Source: Anaerolineae bacterium
Lineage (GTDB): Bacteria > Chloroflexota > Anaerolineae > 4572-78 > J111
Length of the DNA stretch: 64,000 nt
Reading direction: 5' to 3'
NCBI GenBank assembly: GCA_023382535.1
Contig: JAHDWA010000040.1
Location: 34,053 to 98,052, forward strand
Shown here: positions 1 through 8,340 of the stretch, piece after piece
Layout: each line of letters starts with the position of its first letter
How positions within the stretch are numbered: the first letter of the stretch is position 1
The notes under the pieces: generated by a model
What the model saw: the letters and a program-made list of their open reading frames with translations, nothing else
Told to the model about the DNA's origin: nothing
Database searches by the model: none
Translations under genes and position numbers: made by a program

Positions 1-311
1 CGTTCGGCTGCATCTATAATCTCAGTTACAACCGGTCCCTGAGCAACATGTGATTTAACCTCAATCCCTTTTCGACGTAATTCTCCCTGGAGCGCCAGCA
101 AATAACTCTCGGCAGTTTTGAAGTGCTGCTCGTGTTCCACCAGGTCCGGCACAGCATAGGTCCCGTCAATGAGGAGCGGTTTTGGCTCGATGACTTGCAG
201 CAGGACAACCTGGGCCTGATAACACTGGGCCAAATCCTCCACATGAGGCATAATTGCCTCGGCTCGCTTCGAGCCATCCAGGGGAACTAAAATCTTTTGA
301 TAGAGCGCCAT
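1..311 (-). CDS. Universal stress protein (UspA family), C-terminus beyond the window
   Basis: The first 103 residues are present and read into the left edge without a stop. The start MALYQKILVPLDGSKRAEAI is typical of the first strand and helix of a Usp domain, and is followed by a strand ending VVLLQVIEPKP. Usp proteins are cytoplasmic alpha/beta proteins, many binding ATP, induced under stress. The glycine-rich ATP-binding motif would lie outside the window, so ATP binding cannot be judged. The ATG at 311 is fixed by a strong ribosome site (aaaggagg, 320-327) eight bases upstream. A terminator at 349-390 separates it from the upstream MFS gene, so it is probably transcribed from its own promoter. 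Confidence 0.88.
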   Translation of the reverse strand, partial: MALYQKILVPLDGSKRAEAIMPHVEDLAQCYQAQVVLLQVIEPKPLLIDGTYAVPDLVEHEQHFKTAESYLLALQGELRRKGIEVKSHVAQGPVVTEIIDAAE

Positions 312-348
312 TGAATAAACCTCCTTTGAAAGGATATTGTTTCACGTC

Positions 349-390
349 AAAAATAAAATCTCCCCAAATGCGCTTGCATCAGAGGAGATT
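349..390 (-). terminator. Rho-independent terminator after the MFS gene
   Basis: On the minus strand a 7-bp stem (AATCTCC/GGAGATT, 384-390 with 357-363) encloses a second small stem (ATGC/GCAT, 376-379 with 368-371). It is followed directly by a T-rich run (TTTTATTTTT, 358-349). It lies between the MFS stop at 515 and the stress-protein start at 311, as expected for a terminator of the MFS transcript. Confidence 0.6.
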
Positions 391-514
391 GACAGCTGCC
401 CAAGTAATCAATCTTTGGCTTATCGAGTTGACCAGGGATAAGCTTGGCCTTGTGCATCAGCGCACGGTGATGACATTTGCAATCCTATTTACTTAATCCC
501 CTGCCATTATTATA

Positions 515-1822
515 CTACACCTGGCCGGGTAAATCAATCCGTTTTTGGCTGCGATTACCCAGCCAAAAGATAAAAGCGGCCAGGAAAAAGGTAGACGCTG
601 AAAAAAAGAAGATGATGTGCCCGTTGGTCTGATCCCACAAATAACCGGCCACAACTGAGCCAAGACTCCACCCCAGACCGCTTTGAGCCGCCCCCATCAG
701 CGCCTGGGCCGTGGCGCTCAGCCCCGGCGGAGCGGCTTCACTGGCATAGCCGACTGCCGCTACCCAAAAAAAGCCATAGCAAAGGCCCACCCCTGGGAGA
801 ACGGTAATGATGAGCCGGGGCGTGGAGGCCAGCGCAACCAGGGTCCAGACGAGGGCAAAACCCAGCAGGCCAATGACAATCAGCCGCTTATGGCTGTAGT
901 GAGCAAACCAGCTCGCTCCAAAGTACATTAAAACCACTTCGGGCAGGGAATTGGCCGTCCAGGCTAAGCCTACCTGGGCTTCGCTACCGCCGAGCGCCAA
1001 AATGTGCAGGCCCAAAAAGCCAATATATGCCGAAATCCCCATTCCAAGCAGGGTCATAGCAATCAAAAAGCTCAAATATCCCCCCTGGCCTATCAAGGTT
1101 CGCAGCCCTTCCAGCAGCCCGACTCTGTGCGGGGCGCTGCTAATCGGCAGTAAAAAACTCAAGCCGGCACAGGCGATCCCTAGCAATCCCCCATGCAGCC
1201 AAAAGATCAGGCTCAGGTTCGTGGGCGTCAACAATTGGCCCAGGACGAACGTGGCCAGGACAAAGCCAATTGTGCCCCACAACCGCTGCTGGCCGTAGCT
1301 GCTCCCGGTGCGTTTAGTCATATCCATCACCGCGCTGTCCACAATTGAACCGATGGGGGTGCGAAAAAATGACAGCGCCATGATCAGGGCCATGAGCGGC
1401 CAAAAGCTGCTCACGCCCAGGAAAAGAAGGGCAATCAACCCGGCCATAAAAGCGCACAGGGCCAGAACCGGGCGATGGATCTGCCAGCGGTCGGCCACGG
1501 CGCCCCAAAAAGGATTGGCGGCCAGGGCAACGAACGGGGCAATACTGCCCAGCCAGCCAATCTCGACGCCGCTCAGCCCCTTCCCTTGCAAGTAGATATT
1601 AAGAAATGGCACCAGCGAGCCGATTGCCCCAAAAAAGAGCAGATAATATATTTTGGCAACAAACAACCCCCATTTGAAGGAACCAGCGGCAATGTTGGGG
1701 GTCAGCACCGGCGCTGGACGTGGTTGGCGGTAAATAGACAGGTCCTCTTTTCCAGGTAAGTAGATTTTTGAGTCCAAGATATGCTTGAGACTCCCTTTCA
1801 ACAAAGACTGACAATAGCACAA
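515..1822 (-). CDS. MFS transporter (MFS_1-like / PPP-family type)
   Basis: A 435-residue protein with about twelve hydrophobic segments starting near residue 50. The loop after segment 2 carries GAVADRWQIHRP, matching the MFS signature GxxxDRxxxRP between helices 2 and 3. The second half begins after LLPISSAPHRVG. It resembles the 3-phenylpropionate/LacY-like group (PF12832 type), that is, a proton symporter for a small organic solute, but the substrate cannot be told. The start is uncertain: the longest reading begins at a TTG (1822) with no clear ribosome site and gives an unusual 45-residue polar N-terminus. The real start may be a later TTG. It is transcribed away from the CYTH gene. Confidence 0.82.
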   Translation of the reverse strand: MCYCQSLLKGSLKHILDSKIYLPGKEDLSIYRQPRPAPVLTPNIAAGSFKWGLFVAKIYYLLFFGAIGSLVPFLNIYLQGKGLSGVEIGWLGSIAPFVALAANPFWGAVADRWQIHRPVLALCAFMAGLIALLFLGVSSFWPLMALIMALSFFRTPIGSIVDSAVMDMTKRTGSSYGQQRLWGTIGFVLATFVLGQLLTPTNLSLIFWLHGGLLGIACAGLSFLLPISSAPHRVGLLEGLRTLIGQGGYLSFLIAMTLLGMGISAYIGFLGLHILALGGSEAQVGLAWTANSLPEVVLMYFGASWFAHYSHKRLIVIGLLGFALVWTLVALASTPRLIITVLPGVGLCYGFFWVAAVGYASEAAPPGLSATAQALMGAAQSGLGWSLGSVVAGYLWDQTNGHIIFFFSASTFFLAAFIFWLGNRSQKRIDLPGQV

Positions 1823-1844
1823 AAGGACAGAGGGAGCAATTTGA

Positions 1845-1872
1845 TTGACAATCCTCTGAATTCTCCTATACT
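1845..1872 (+). promoter_or_regulatory. Sigma70-type promoter for the CYTH gene
   Basis: TTGACA (1845-1850), a 16-base spacer, then TATACT (1867-1872). Transcription would begin near 1879, only about 14 bases before the ATG at 1893, with the ribosome site AGGAG at 1879-1883. Confidence 0.55.
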
Positions 1873-1892
1873 AACGGCAGGAGAAAAGGGTA

Positions 1893-2489
1893 ATGGTCTT
1901 TGAAGTCGAACTAAAAGCCTGGTTGCGCCAGCCTGAGGTGATCGAAGCAAAAGCGGCGCAGATAGGTGCTTTTAAGGGGGAAACCCGCAAGGAAGATATC
2001 TATTTTCGGCGGCGCGGTGAGAAGAGCGCCGCGCCCGCCGACCGTTTCCGGCTGCGGCGAGAGGAGGGCCGGGCTGTTGCCAATTTTAAGCAAGAGGCCG
2101 TCACCGCGGGTGTCGAGGTCAACGAAGAGGTCGAATTTGGAGTGGACGACGCCCACGCTTTTTTCCAATTTGCCGACCATTTTGGCTTTGAGCCGTTTGT
2201 CGTCAAGCGCAAAAAATCGCGGGTTTACCGCATCGAGCGGGCCAGTGTAGAATTGAATGAGGTGGAGTACCTCGGCCACTTTATTGAGATCGAGATTCTG
2301 TGCGACGATCCGGCCCTGGTCCCGGCGGCTCGCACCGAGATCGCCCGGTTGTATCACCACCTCGGCCTCCCCCCGGCCGAGCTGGAGCCGCGCCGTTATA
2401 TCGAGTTGATCCAGGCTGCCCACCCGGTGCAGTACCGCTTTGTCAACGACCGGACTCTCGATTGGCCGTTTACGGAATTTCCCTTGTGA
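1893..2489 (+). CDS. CYTH domain protein (class IV adenylate cyclase / triphosphatase family)
   Basis: A 198-residue soluble protein opening with EVELK (residues 4-8), the ExExK metal- and triphosphate-binding signature of CYTH proteins. It continues with alternating charged strands (DRFRLRREE, VEVNEEVEF, KKSRVYRIE, FIEIEIL) that build the eight-stranded tunnel of the family. Family members hydrolyse thiamine triphosphate or inorganic triphosphate, or in the CyaB group make cAMP; the sequence alone does not decide which. Length is normal. AGGAG sits ten bases before the ATG. It stands alone on the plus strand, convergent with the glycan region, two bases from the stop of the next gene, and is probably unrelated to it. 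Confidence 0.88.
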   Translation: MVFEVELKAWLRQPEVIEAKAAQIGAFKGETRKEDIYFRRRGEKSAAPADRFRLRREEGRAVANFKQEAVTAGVEVNEEVEFGVDDAHAFFQFADHFGFEPFVVKRKKSRVYRIERASVELNEVEYLGHFIEIEILCDDPALVPAARTEIARLYHHLGLPPAELEPRRYIELIQAAHPVQYRFVNDRTLDWPFTEFPL

Positions 2490-2491
2490 AT

Positions 2492-4570
2492 TTAGGGAAG
2501 CGTGGGCCAGTCAATGACTGCAGCGTTTTCCCCGCTGCTGTCGTTAACAAGGGGCACGCGCTCCAGCGTGCTGGGATCATAAAAGCCCACGTACAGCCGG
2601 TAGGGTTGGTCGGCAGCGGGCAAGGGGAGGGGCAACTGTAAATAGGCGGCGTCACGCAGCCATTCCCCTCTTTGCTGCAAGGCATGCCAAACCTCCAAAG
2701 TTAGTAACCCTTCCAACAAAAAGTGGTCGGATTGAGCGATGATTTGCCCTTGACCGTTGCGCATTTGCACAAACACTTTTAGCTGGCGAGCCGGCGTGCC
2801 AGCGGGCCGCCAGTAGAGGCCCAGGGCAAGCGTGCCATCGGGGGCAATCGTCGCAGGGTCAAGGCTGTAACCTCCCAGGTGAATCACGTTGCCAAAATTG
2901 GCGTCGAGGCTGGCGGCGGGTTCGGCGGGCAGCGGCCTGGGGTAAGGCCGGCTGAGGAAAACTTGAGTTGCGCCGGTTTGGTAGATTAAGTCCATCTGGG
3001 CCAGGATTTGCTGGGTAAAGAAAGGCTCAAAGCGCTCGAACAGGCGCGTTTGATCTACGACAAACCAAACCCGCTGGCCCTGCCCCAGGGCGACATTCAG
3101 TTCCTCGATCGAGTCAATCAGCGGGCTGCCGGTGTAGCGGTCAATGGGGGTGTCGCTCTCGTCCCCTTCAGGTAAAACCAGGGCGGTGACCTGGTTAGCG
3201 TAATAATCGCAGCGATCCAGGTAGAGATAGGCTGCCGCCGGGTGGACGGTCATCACCCGGTCGCCGGACTGCCAATTTTGGCGGACGTACGTAAAAGCGG
3301 TGTTGTAATCTCCCGTTCCCCGGGCCTGGGCCAATTCCCAGGCCGGCGGCCCCCATTGGACCACAATCAAGGCTACTCCGGCCAGGCCTGTCACCCCTCT
3401 TAACCCGGCTATAGACCAACGTGCCTGGCCCAACCGGGCCAAGAGTGCAGCCAGGCCGTCCAGCAGGCGAGCCAGACTGCCCGCGCCCAGTAACAAAAAA
3501 GCCGGCAGAGCCAGGATAAAAACGTAGCGGCTCTTGCTCCAGGTATCCGTTAACAGCGCCCCCATCTCAAAGATGACCAGCAGCCCAAACAGGGTCAGGA
3601 AGAGAAAGGCAATATCGGCGAAGGTGAAGCGTCGCCACAGCAGCCGGTACAGGGTCATCAACAAAGACAGGCCAATCAGGGGTCGCAGCCAAGCGTAGGC
3701 CGAGGTTTCAAAGAAACCAAACAGGTTGTCAAAGCGGGACCACTCCAGGCCGGGGAGAAAAAAGCCGCGCAGGAACTCCAGCCCCAGCGGAGCGGGAGTT
3801 TGGGCCGACAGGTCTTGTAAAGTATTGGTGCTGCCCACCTGTCCCCTCGCCGCAACAGCCAGGACCAAGCCCAACAGCAGCGCCGCGACGAGACCTTCTT
3901 GCCATAAGCGGGGTTGGTTGAGCCAGTCGCGGCGGTAGATTAGAGTGAAGAGGAGGAGCAGCAGCGCCAGGGGCGGCACGATCAGGAAAGTGATGGTATG
4001 TGAAAATAGGGCCAGCGCCAAGAAAGCCAGGCCCAGGTAGCGTACTTGCCGGCTGGGACGCTTGACGGTGCCCAGCAGCAGCCAGGCCGTCCCCAGCAGC
4101 ACAAACAGGTGAGCCGGGGTGTACATGCGCGCCCGGCTGCCCCAAATGATAGACCACTCGTCCAGGGCTGCCAGCGTTGCCGCCAACAGACCGGCCAGGT
4201 GCGAGTCAAACAGCCGCCGGGCGGTCAGGTAATAGGCCGCCACAGTGACGATACTAATGAGCAGGACCGGCCAGCGGGCAATCTCTTCCTTAAAATCCAC
4301 CAGGGCCAGCAGTGTCCCGGAGAGAAAGGAGAGCAGCAGACCGTGGTCGTAAAACAGGCCGGAGGGCAGGACCGGCAGGCCGCGTTGGGCGACCATGCGG
4401 GCAGCCAGCATGCTGATATATTCGTCGAAGAAATACACGGACGCCAGAAGGTAAGAGAGGCGGAGCCAAAAAGCCATGAGCAAGAACAGCCAGAGGATGG
4501 AGCGCGTCCACCCAGGCGCGGATGAGTTTGGCAGTCTGCCAGGAATAAACCCTCGCCCCGGGAGGATCAT
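2492..4570 (-). CDS. GT39-type GT-C glycosyltransferase with one C-terminal beta-sandwich module
   Basis: A 692-residue membrane protein. GT-C enzymes of this type move a sugar from a polyprenyl-phosphate carrier to an acceptor outside the membrane. After the first hydrophobic segment comes YFFDE (Asp49-Glu50), the likely catalytic acidic pair of the first external loop. About ten hydrophobic segments follow, up to residue 430. The last 140 residues form a beta-sandwich module: NFGNVIHLGGYSL, LYWRP, VFVQM, and a final GFYDPSTLERVPLVNDSSGEN. ATG at 4570 is chosen because it overlaps the preceding stop as ATGA; an open frame extends to 4732 but would run 166 bases into the neighbour. It is a tandem paralogue of 4567-6669: both share DEYISMLAA and DRVMTVHPxAAYLYL. 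Confidence 0.87.
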   Translation of the reverse strand: MILPGRGFIPGRLPNSSAPGWTRSILWLFLLMAFWLRLSYLLASVYFFDEYISMLAARMVAQRGLPVLPSGLFYDHGLLLSFLSGTLLALVDFKEEIARWPVLLISIVTVAAYYLTARRLFDSHLAGLLAATLAALDEWSIIWGSRARMYTPAHLFVLLGTAWLLLGTVKRPSRQVRYLGLAFLALALFSHTITFLIVPPLALLLLLFTLIYRRDWLNQPRLWQEGLVAALLLGLVLAVAARGQVGSTNTLQDLSAQTPAPLGLEFLRGFFLPGLEWSRFDNLFGFFETSAYAWLRPLIGLSLLMTLYRLLWRRFTFADIAFLFLTLFGLLVIFEMGALLTDTWSKSRYVFILALPAFLLLGAGSLARLLDGLAALLARLGQARWSIAGLRGVTGLAGVALIVVQWGPPAWELAQARGTGDYNTAFTYVRQNWQSGDRVMTVHPAAAYLYLDRCDYYANQVTALVLPEGDESDTPIDRYTGSPLIDSIEELNVALGQGQRVWFVVDQTRLFERFEPFFTQQILAQMDLIYQTGATQVFLSRPYPRPLPAEPAASLDANFGNVIHLGGYSLDPATIAPDGTLALGLYWRPAGTPARQLKVFVQMRNGQGQIIAQSDHFLLEGLLTLEVWHALQQRGEWLRDAAYLQLPLPLPAADQPYRLYVGFYDPSTLERVPLVNDSSGENAAVIDWPTLP

Positions 4571-6669
4571 GGGCGGGAAATGGTCTCCAAGAGGACGGCG
4601 TTCTCGCCGCTGCTGTCGGCAACCAGGGGAACCCGTTCGAGCGTGGTGGGATCGTATAGGCCGACCCAGAGGCGATAAGTGCCCGGCGGCAAGCTTTCCG
4701 GCAGGATTAAATCGGCGGTGTCGCGCAGCCATTCGCCCTGATCTTTGAGCTGGCCCATAATCCCGCCGGTCAGCAGGCCCTCGTAGATAAAATGATCAGC
4801 CTGCGCTACGGTTTGATTTTGCCCGTCGCGCAGTTGAACAAAGACTTTATAGGGCTTTCGGATTTGAGCGGTTTTAGGCCGCCAGTACAAAACCAGTTGA
4901 ACGGTTCGATCCGGGGCCAGCGCGGCCAAGTCAAGGCTATAGCCGCCTAATTCTACTAAATCGCTAAAATTCGCGTGAAGTTCGGCCAGCGGCTCGGCTG
5001 GGATGGCACGCGGGTAGGGCTGGCTCAAAAAAACGAGGACGCTGCTGTCCTGGCGCTGTACATTCATTTGAGCAAAGACCTGCTGGATAAAGAGCGGTTC
5101 ATAGCGGCTAAACAAGCGGTTGTTATCCACCACAAACCAGAGCCGGGGCGACTCAGCCAGAACCTTACTCAACCCCTCCGTTGAGTCAACCAAGGTCGAG
5201 CCGACATACCGGTCCACCAACTCTTCCGACTCATCATCGGCGAACACTCGTGCTGTGCCCTGGGTAGCGTAATAATCGGAGCGGCCCAGGTACAAATAAG
5301 CAGCGGAAGGATGGACGGTCATCACCCGGTCGCCCTCTTGCCACTGCGACTCTACCCACTTGAAAATAGTATGGTAACCGCCTGTCCCTTTGGCCAGGGC
5401 TATGCTCAGGGCTGGGCCAGCCCAATAGGCGACAATCACTAAGACAGGGAGTAGGTAGTAGAGAGTAGAGAGTAGGGGGATTCCTTGCGGTGGTCCCAAA
5501 GGGAGGCTCACCTGCCCCACCGCAGGTGCGGGTCGCTCTCGGCGGTCGGTAGTCGGTGCTCGAGATGTTAAAAGACGAAGCGATTTTTCAAACACACGGG
5601 CCAGGCCATCGGCGGCGAGGAGGAGAAAGGGGGGGTGGCAAAGAATGAACAAGTAGCGGGTTTTGCGCCAGGTTGAAGTGAGCGCCAGGCCCAATTCGGC
5701 GATGGTCAGCAAAAAAACCAAACCCAGGCAGATAACAGCCAGATCACGCCGGGTCAGCCGCCCGCGCATGGCGGCCAGGAGCGCCAGGCCAAAAGACAGG
5801 GCCGCTAAAATCAATAGGGGCCAGTATTCAGCAGCGGTGTAAACATAGATAAAATCGTCAACGCGCTGCCAACTGAAGCCGGGGTCCAAGAATTTATTAA
5901 AGACTCCCTGTAGACCACCGCCACCCCCATTTCCACCACTATCGGCGGCTGTACCGGGAGACAAAAACGGGATCTGTCCTCCCACCGCAAAAGCTACCCC
6001 AACGGCCAGCAGCACCCCGGCAACGACCAGTTCCAGGATAACCGTTTTTTGGCGGTACCAGTCAAACTTGAACTTTCGCTGGCCCAGCCACAGGCCGATC
6101 AGCAAGGCCAAACTCCAGACCGGCAGCGCCACTACCGCCACCGAATGGGCCAGAATCGCCCCGAGATAAATGGCAACTCCCAGCAGGCGGTCAAAGCGGT
6201 TAGGGCGCAGAAGAACACCTTGCAGCAGAAAATAGAACCCCAGGAGCATGAGTAAGCTGGCCAGGGCATACATGCGCATCCGAGCCGACCAGAGAATCAT
6301 TTCGGGATCAAAGGTTGCCAGAGTTAAAGCCAGTATGCCTGCGAGCGAAGTTTGCAGGGTTCGCCGGCCTACCTGATAAAAAGCAGCCAGCGCCAGCACC
6401 CCAGCCAGCAAAGAGGGCCAGCGTGCAATTTCCTCCCGGAATCCGGCCCATTTGATCAAGGGCGCCGCCAGGTAGGATAAAAGCAGACCCTGGTGATACA
6501 ACAAGCCTGACGGCAAAAAGGGCGCGCCTTTCTGGGCCGTCATCTGCGCGGCTAACATGCTGATGTATTCGTCAATGTGAAAAATACCGGCCAGTAAGTG
6601 CCCGAGACGCAGGGCAAAAGCGGCCAGCAGGAGGATTAGGATGAGAAAATAACCAAGTTTGGTTGACAT
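4567..6669 (-). CDS. GT39-type GT-C glycosyltransferase with one C-terminal beta-sandwich module
   Basis: A 700-residue protein starting MSTKLGYFLILILLLAAFAL (first membrane segment), with the acidic pair in HIDEYISMLAA (Asp33-Glu34) and REEIARWPSL shortly after, as in its tandem paralogue downstream. Hydrophobic segments run to about residue 410. A Gly-rich stretch (SGGNGGGGG) lies in an external loop near residue 235. A low-complexity segment before the last membrane helix (SLPLGPPQGIPLLSTLYYLL) is encoded partly by a 7-base repeat array at 5442-5476. The C-terminal 140 residues are the beta-sandwich module ending GLYDPTTLERVPLVADSSGEN. The stop overlaps the next start by four bases, so the two are translationally coupled. 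Confidence 0.88.
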   Translation of the reverse strand: MSTKLGYFLILILLLAAFALRLGHLLAGIFHIDEYISMLAAQMTAQKGAPFLPSGLLYHQGLLLSYLAAPLIKWAGFREEIARWPSLLAGVLALAAFYQVGRRTLQTSLAGILALTLATFDPEMILWSARMRMYALASLLMLLGFYFLLQGVLLRPNRFDRLLGVAIYLGAILAHSVAVVALPVWSLALLIGLWLGQRKFKFDWYRQKTVILELVVAGVLLAVGVAFAVGGQIPFLSPGTAADSGGNGGGGGLQGVFNKFLDPGFSWQRVDDFIYVYTAAEYWPLLILAALSFGLALLAAMRGRLTRRDLAVICLGLVFLLTIAELGLALTSTWRKTRYLFILCHPPFLLLAADGLARVFEKSLRLLTSRAPTTDRRERPAPAVGQVSLPLGPPQGIPLLSTLYYLLPVLVIVAYWAGPALSIALAKGTGGYHTIFKWVESQWQEGDRVMTVHPSAAYLYLGRSDYYATQGTARVFADDESEELVDRYVGSTLVDSTEGLSKVLAESPRLWFVVDNNRLFSRYEPLFIQQVFAQMNVQRQDSSVLVFLSQPYPRAIPAEPLAELHANFSDLVELGGYSLDLAALAPDRTVQLVLYWRPKTAQIRKPYKVFVQLRDGQNQTVAQADHFIYEGLLTGGIMGQLKDQGEWLRDTADLILPESLPPGTYRLWVGLYDPTTLERVPLVADSSGENAVLLETISRP
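5442..5476. repeat. Heptamer tandem array inside a GT-C gene
   Basis: Five 7-base units (agacagg, gagtagg, tagtaga, gagtaga, gagtagg). It is in frame within the coding region, at the linker before a membrane helix. It belongs to the agtagg family seen also at 31044, 43435, 58321, 63264 and 63814. Confidence 0.75.
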
Positions 6670-6678
6670 AGGACAATA

Positions 6679-6720
6679 ATTGTGAATTGTGAATAGTCAA
6701 TTGTGAATTGTGAATCTTCA
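6679..6720. repeat. Heptamer tandem array, intergenic
   Basis: Six 7-base units: attgtga, attgtga, atagtca, attgtga, attgtga, atcttca. An inverted copy (ttcacaa) follows near 6728. It occupies most of the gap between the methyltransferase stop (6747) and the start of the next gene (6669). Confidence 0.8.
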
Positions 6721-6746
6721 TTAACCATTCACAATTCACTTTTTTC

Positions 6747-7346
6747 TCAGCCTCGTTTCCGGCCCAGGGCAATTTGCCAGGGGAAAGAGTAACCGTGCCA
6801 GACAACATCTACCACGCCGCTGACCATCCGTTTAAAACTGCGCCCGCTATAGTTGTGAAAATGTTCAGGATCGTTACCCAGGGCGGGGAGATGTTTGCCC
6901 CGCAAAAAATTGGCTCCCCGGAAAAACGGTTCATGGGGGACACTCAATAAGACGTATTCCGCCGAAACACGGGCCAGTTCGCGTAACCCAACGGTCGAAT
7001 CGGGCAGATGCTCCAACACCTCCAGGCAAATAACCAGAGGAAAGTGATTGTCGGGAAACGGCAGGTGGTGAACATCAAATTGGGTTAAGGGCGCATGATG
7101 CTCCAGATGGTCACGTCCCCAGATCAGGGCATCGGCGCTAAAATCCCCTCCTATGACCGGGTTGAGGGAGATATGCGCCTGCTGCAAATGTTTCAGCACA
7201 AAGCCTTCGCCGCAGCCGGCATCCAGCAAGCAGGCAACACTCGTCTGTCGAATGAGGGTTACGATGCGCTGATGAAATTTATCCAGCAAGACCCGCTGGA
7301 GTGGGTTTGGATTAAGATGTTTTTGACGATTGCCGTGTCGGTCCAT
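6747..7346 (-). CDS. Class I SAM-dependent methyltransferase (Methyltransf_11 type)
   Basis: A 199-residue cytoplasmic protein. SAM-binding motif I is LLDAGCGEGFVLKHL, followed by GGDFSADAL (acidic residue after strand 2), QFDVHHLPFPDNHFPLV and CLEVLEHLPD, the usual Methyltransf_11 order. It probably methylates a small molecule or a lipid-linked glycan; the substrate is unknown. ATG at 7346 is preferred: an upstream in-frame start at 7403 would overlap the GT2 gene by 35 bases and adds a Cys-rich tail unlike the family. It lies in the unit FAD enzyme, GT2, methyltransferase, GT-C, GT-C. Confidence 0.85.
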   Translation of the reverse strand: MDRHGNRQKHLNPNPLQRVLLDKFHQRIVTLIRQTSVACLLDAGCGEGFVLKHLQQAHISLNPVIGGDFSADALIWGRDHLEHHAPLTQFDVHHLPFPDNHFPLVICLEVLEHLPDSTVGLRELARVSAEYVLLSVPHEPFFRGANFLRGKHLPALGNDPEHFHNYSGRSFKRMVSGVVDVVWHGYSFPWQIALGRKRG

Positions 7347-7368
7347 AGTGAATGAGCAGTAACAAAAA

Positions 7369-8340
7369 TTAGGCCTCGTGTTGCAAAATCTGTTTGATAG
7401 CATACTCCTGCTCCGGGCGAAAGGTGAAATAACGGATCATTTCGCCCAGAAGGCCGGTAGAAAAAAGCTGAATTCCCAGGATCATGGCTAAGATGCCAAC
7501 GGTAAAGAGCGGTCGGGTGCCAATCGGCTCAACTTCGGCCAGGCCCAGGGTTCGCCGGAGCCACTCGACGGCCAGATACAATTCAATGAGGCTCCCTAAG
7601 CCAAACATAGCCAGGCCGGCCACTCCAAACAAGCGCAGGGGGTGCTTGAGATAGGTGGTGAGAAACAGGACTGTAATAAAATCTAACAAGCCGCGGATGG
7701 TCCGGCCCGCGCCGTATTTGGATACGCCGGCATGGCGGGGGTGATGCTGCACCGGCAGTTCGGCGGCGCGGAAGCCCTGGCCTACGGCTAACACCGGGAT
7801 AAAGCGGTGGAAATCACTGTATAAAGGAATTCGTTCGGTTACGGCGCGGCGATAAACTTTGAAGCCGCAGTTAAAATCGTGCAAGCGGACCCCGCTAAAG
7901 GTGGACACGCCCCAGTTAAAAATCCGCGACGGCCAGGTTTTATCAATCGGGTCCTGGCGATCATAACGCCAGGCCGCCACCAGATCAAAGCCCTCGTTCA
8001 GCCTGGCCAGCATGGCCGGAATTTCAGCCGGGTCATCTTGCAGATCGGCATCAAGGGTAATGATGATTTCGCCCCGGCTGTGGCGAAAGCCGGCCACCAG
8101 TCCTGCCGTTTTGCCAAAATTTTGCTGAAAGTGAATCACCCGGACAGCCGGGTCGGCCTGAAACAGCTCGTTTAAGATGTGCGCCGAGGCATCGGTGCTG
8201 CCATCATTAATAAAAATAATTTCATAAGGCAGACCCATGGCCGTCAAGACTTCGGTCAGTTTCTGGTGGAGCAGCTTTAAGTTACCTTCTTCATTTAACA
8301 GCGGGATAACCACAGAAATAACGGGGGAGGTGGCGGTCAC
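7369..8340 (-). CDS. GT2 polyprenyl-phosphate sugar synthase (GtrB/ArnC/DPM1-like, two C-terminal membrane helices)
   Basis: A 323-residue GT-A fold enzyme. VVIPLLNEE opens strand 1, NDGSTD (residues 45-50) binds the nucleotide, and DADLQDDP (97-104) is the metal-binding DxD region typical of the GtrB/ArnC branch. Two hydrophobic segments at about 232-255 and 275-300 anchor it in the membrane. Such enzymes transfer a sugar from a nucleotide to undecaprenyl (or dolichyl) phosphate on the cytoplasmic face, making the donor used by GT-C enzymes, which fits the surrounding genes. The start is GTG at 8340, overlapping the upstream stop as GTGA. The sugar cannot be predicted. Confidence 0.92.
   Translation of the reverse strand: MTATSPVISVVIPLLNEEGNLKLLHQKLTEVLTAMGLPYEIIFINDGSTDASAHILNELFQADPAVRVIHFQQNFGKTAGLVAGFRHSRGEIIITLDADLQDDPAEIPAMLARLNEGFDLVAAWRYDRQDPIDKTWPSRIFNWGVSTFSGVRLHDFNCGFKVYRRAVTERIPLYSDFHRFIPVLAVGQGFRAAELPVQHHPRHAGVSKYGAGRTIRGLLDFITVLFLTTYLKHPLRLFGVAGLAMFGLGSLIELYLAVEWLRRTLGLAEVEPIGTRPLFTVGILAMILGIQLFSTGLLGEMIRYFTFRPEQEYAIKQILQHEA

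Noticed and set aside
254..496. An 80-codon frame over the stress-protein start and terminator
   Set aside because: It is antisense to the UspA start codon and to the intrinsic terminator, with no protein-like pattern.
471..514. A second terminator before the MFS stop
   Set aside because: Only weak short pairings (catca/tgatg nearby) without a T run; the hairpin at 349-390 is much better.
4570..4732. N-terminal extension of the GT-C at 2492
   Set aside because: It would overlap the upstream coupled gene by 166 bases, and its Arg/Pro-rich sequence is the shadow of the conserved GLYDPTTLERVP end of that gene.
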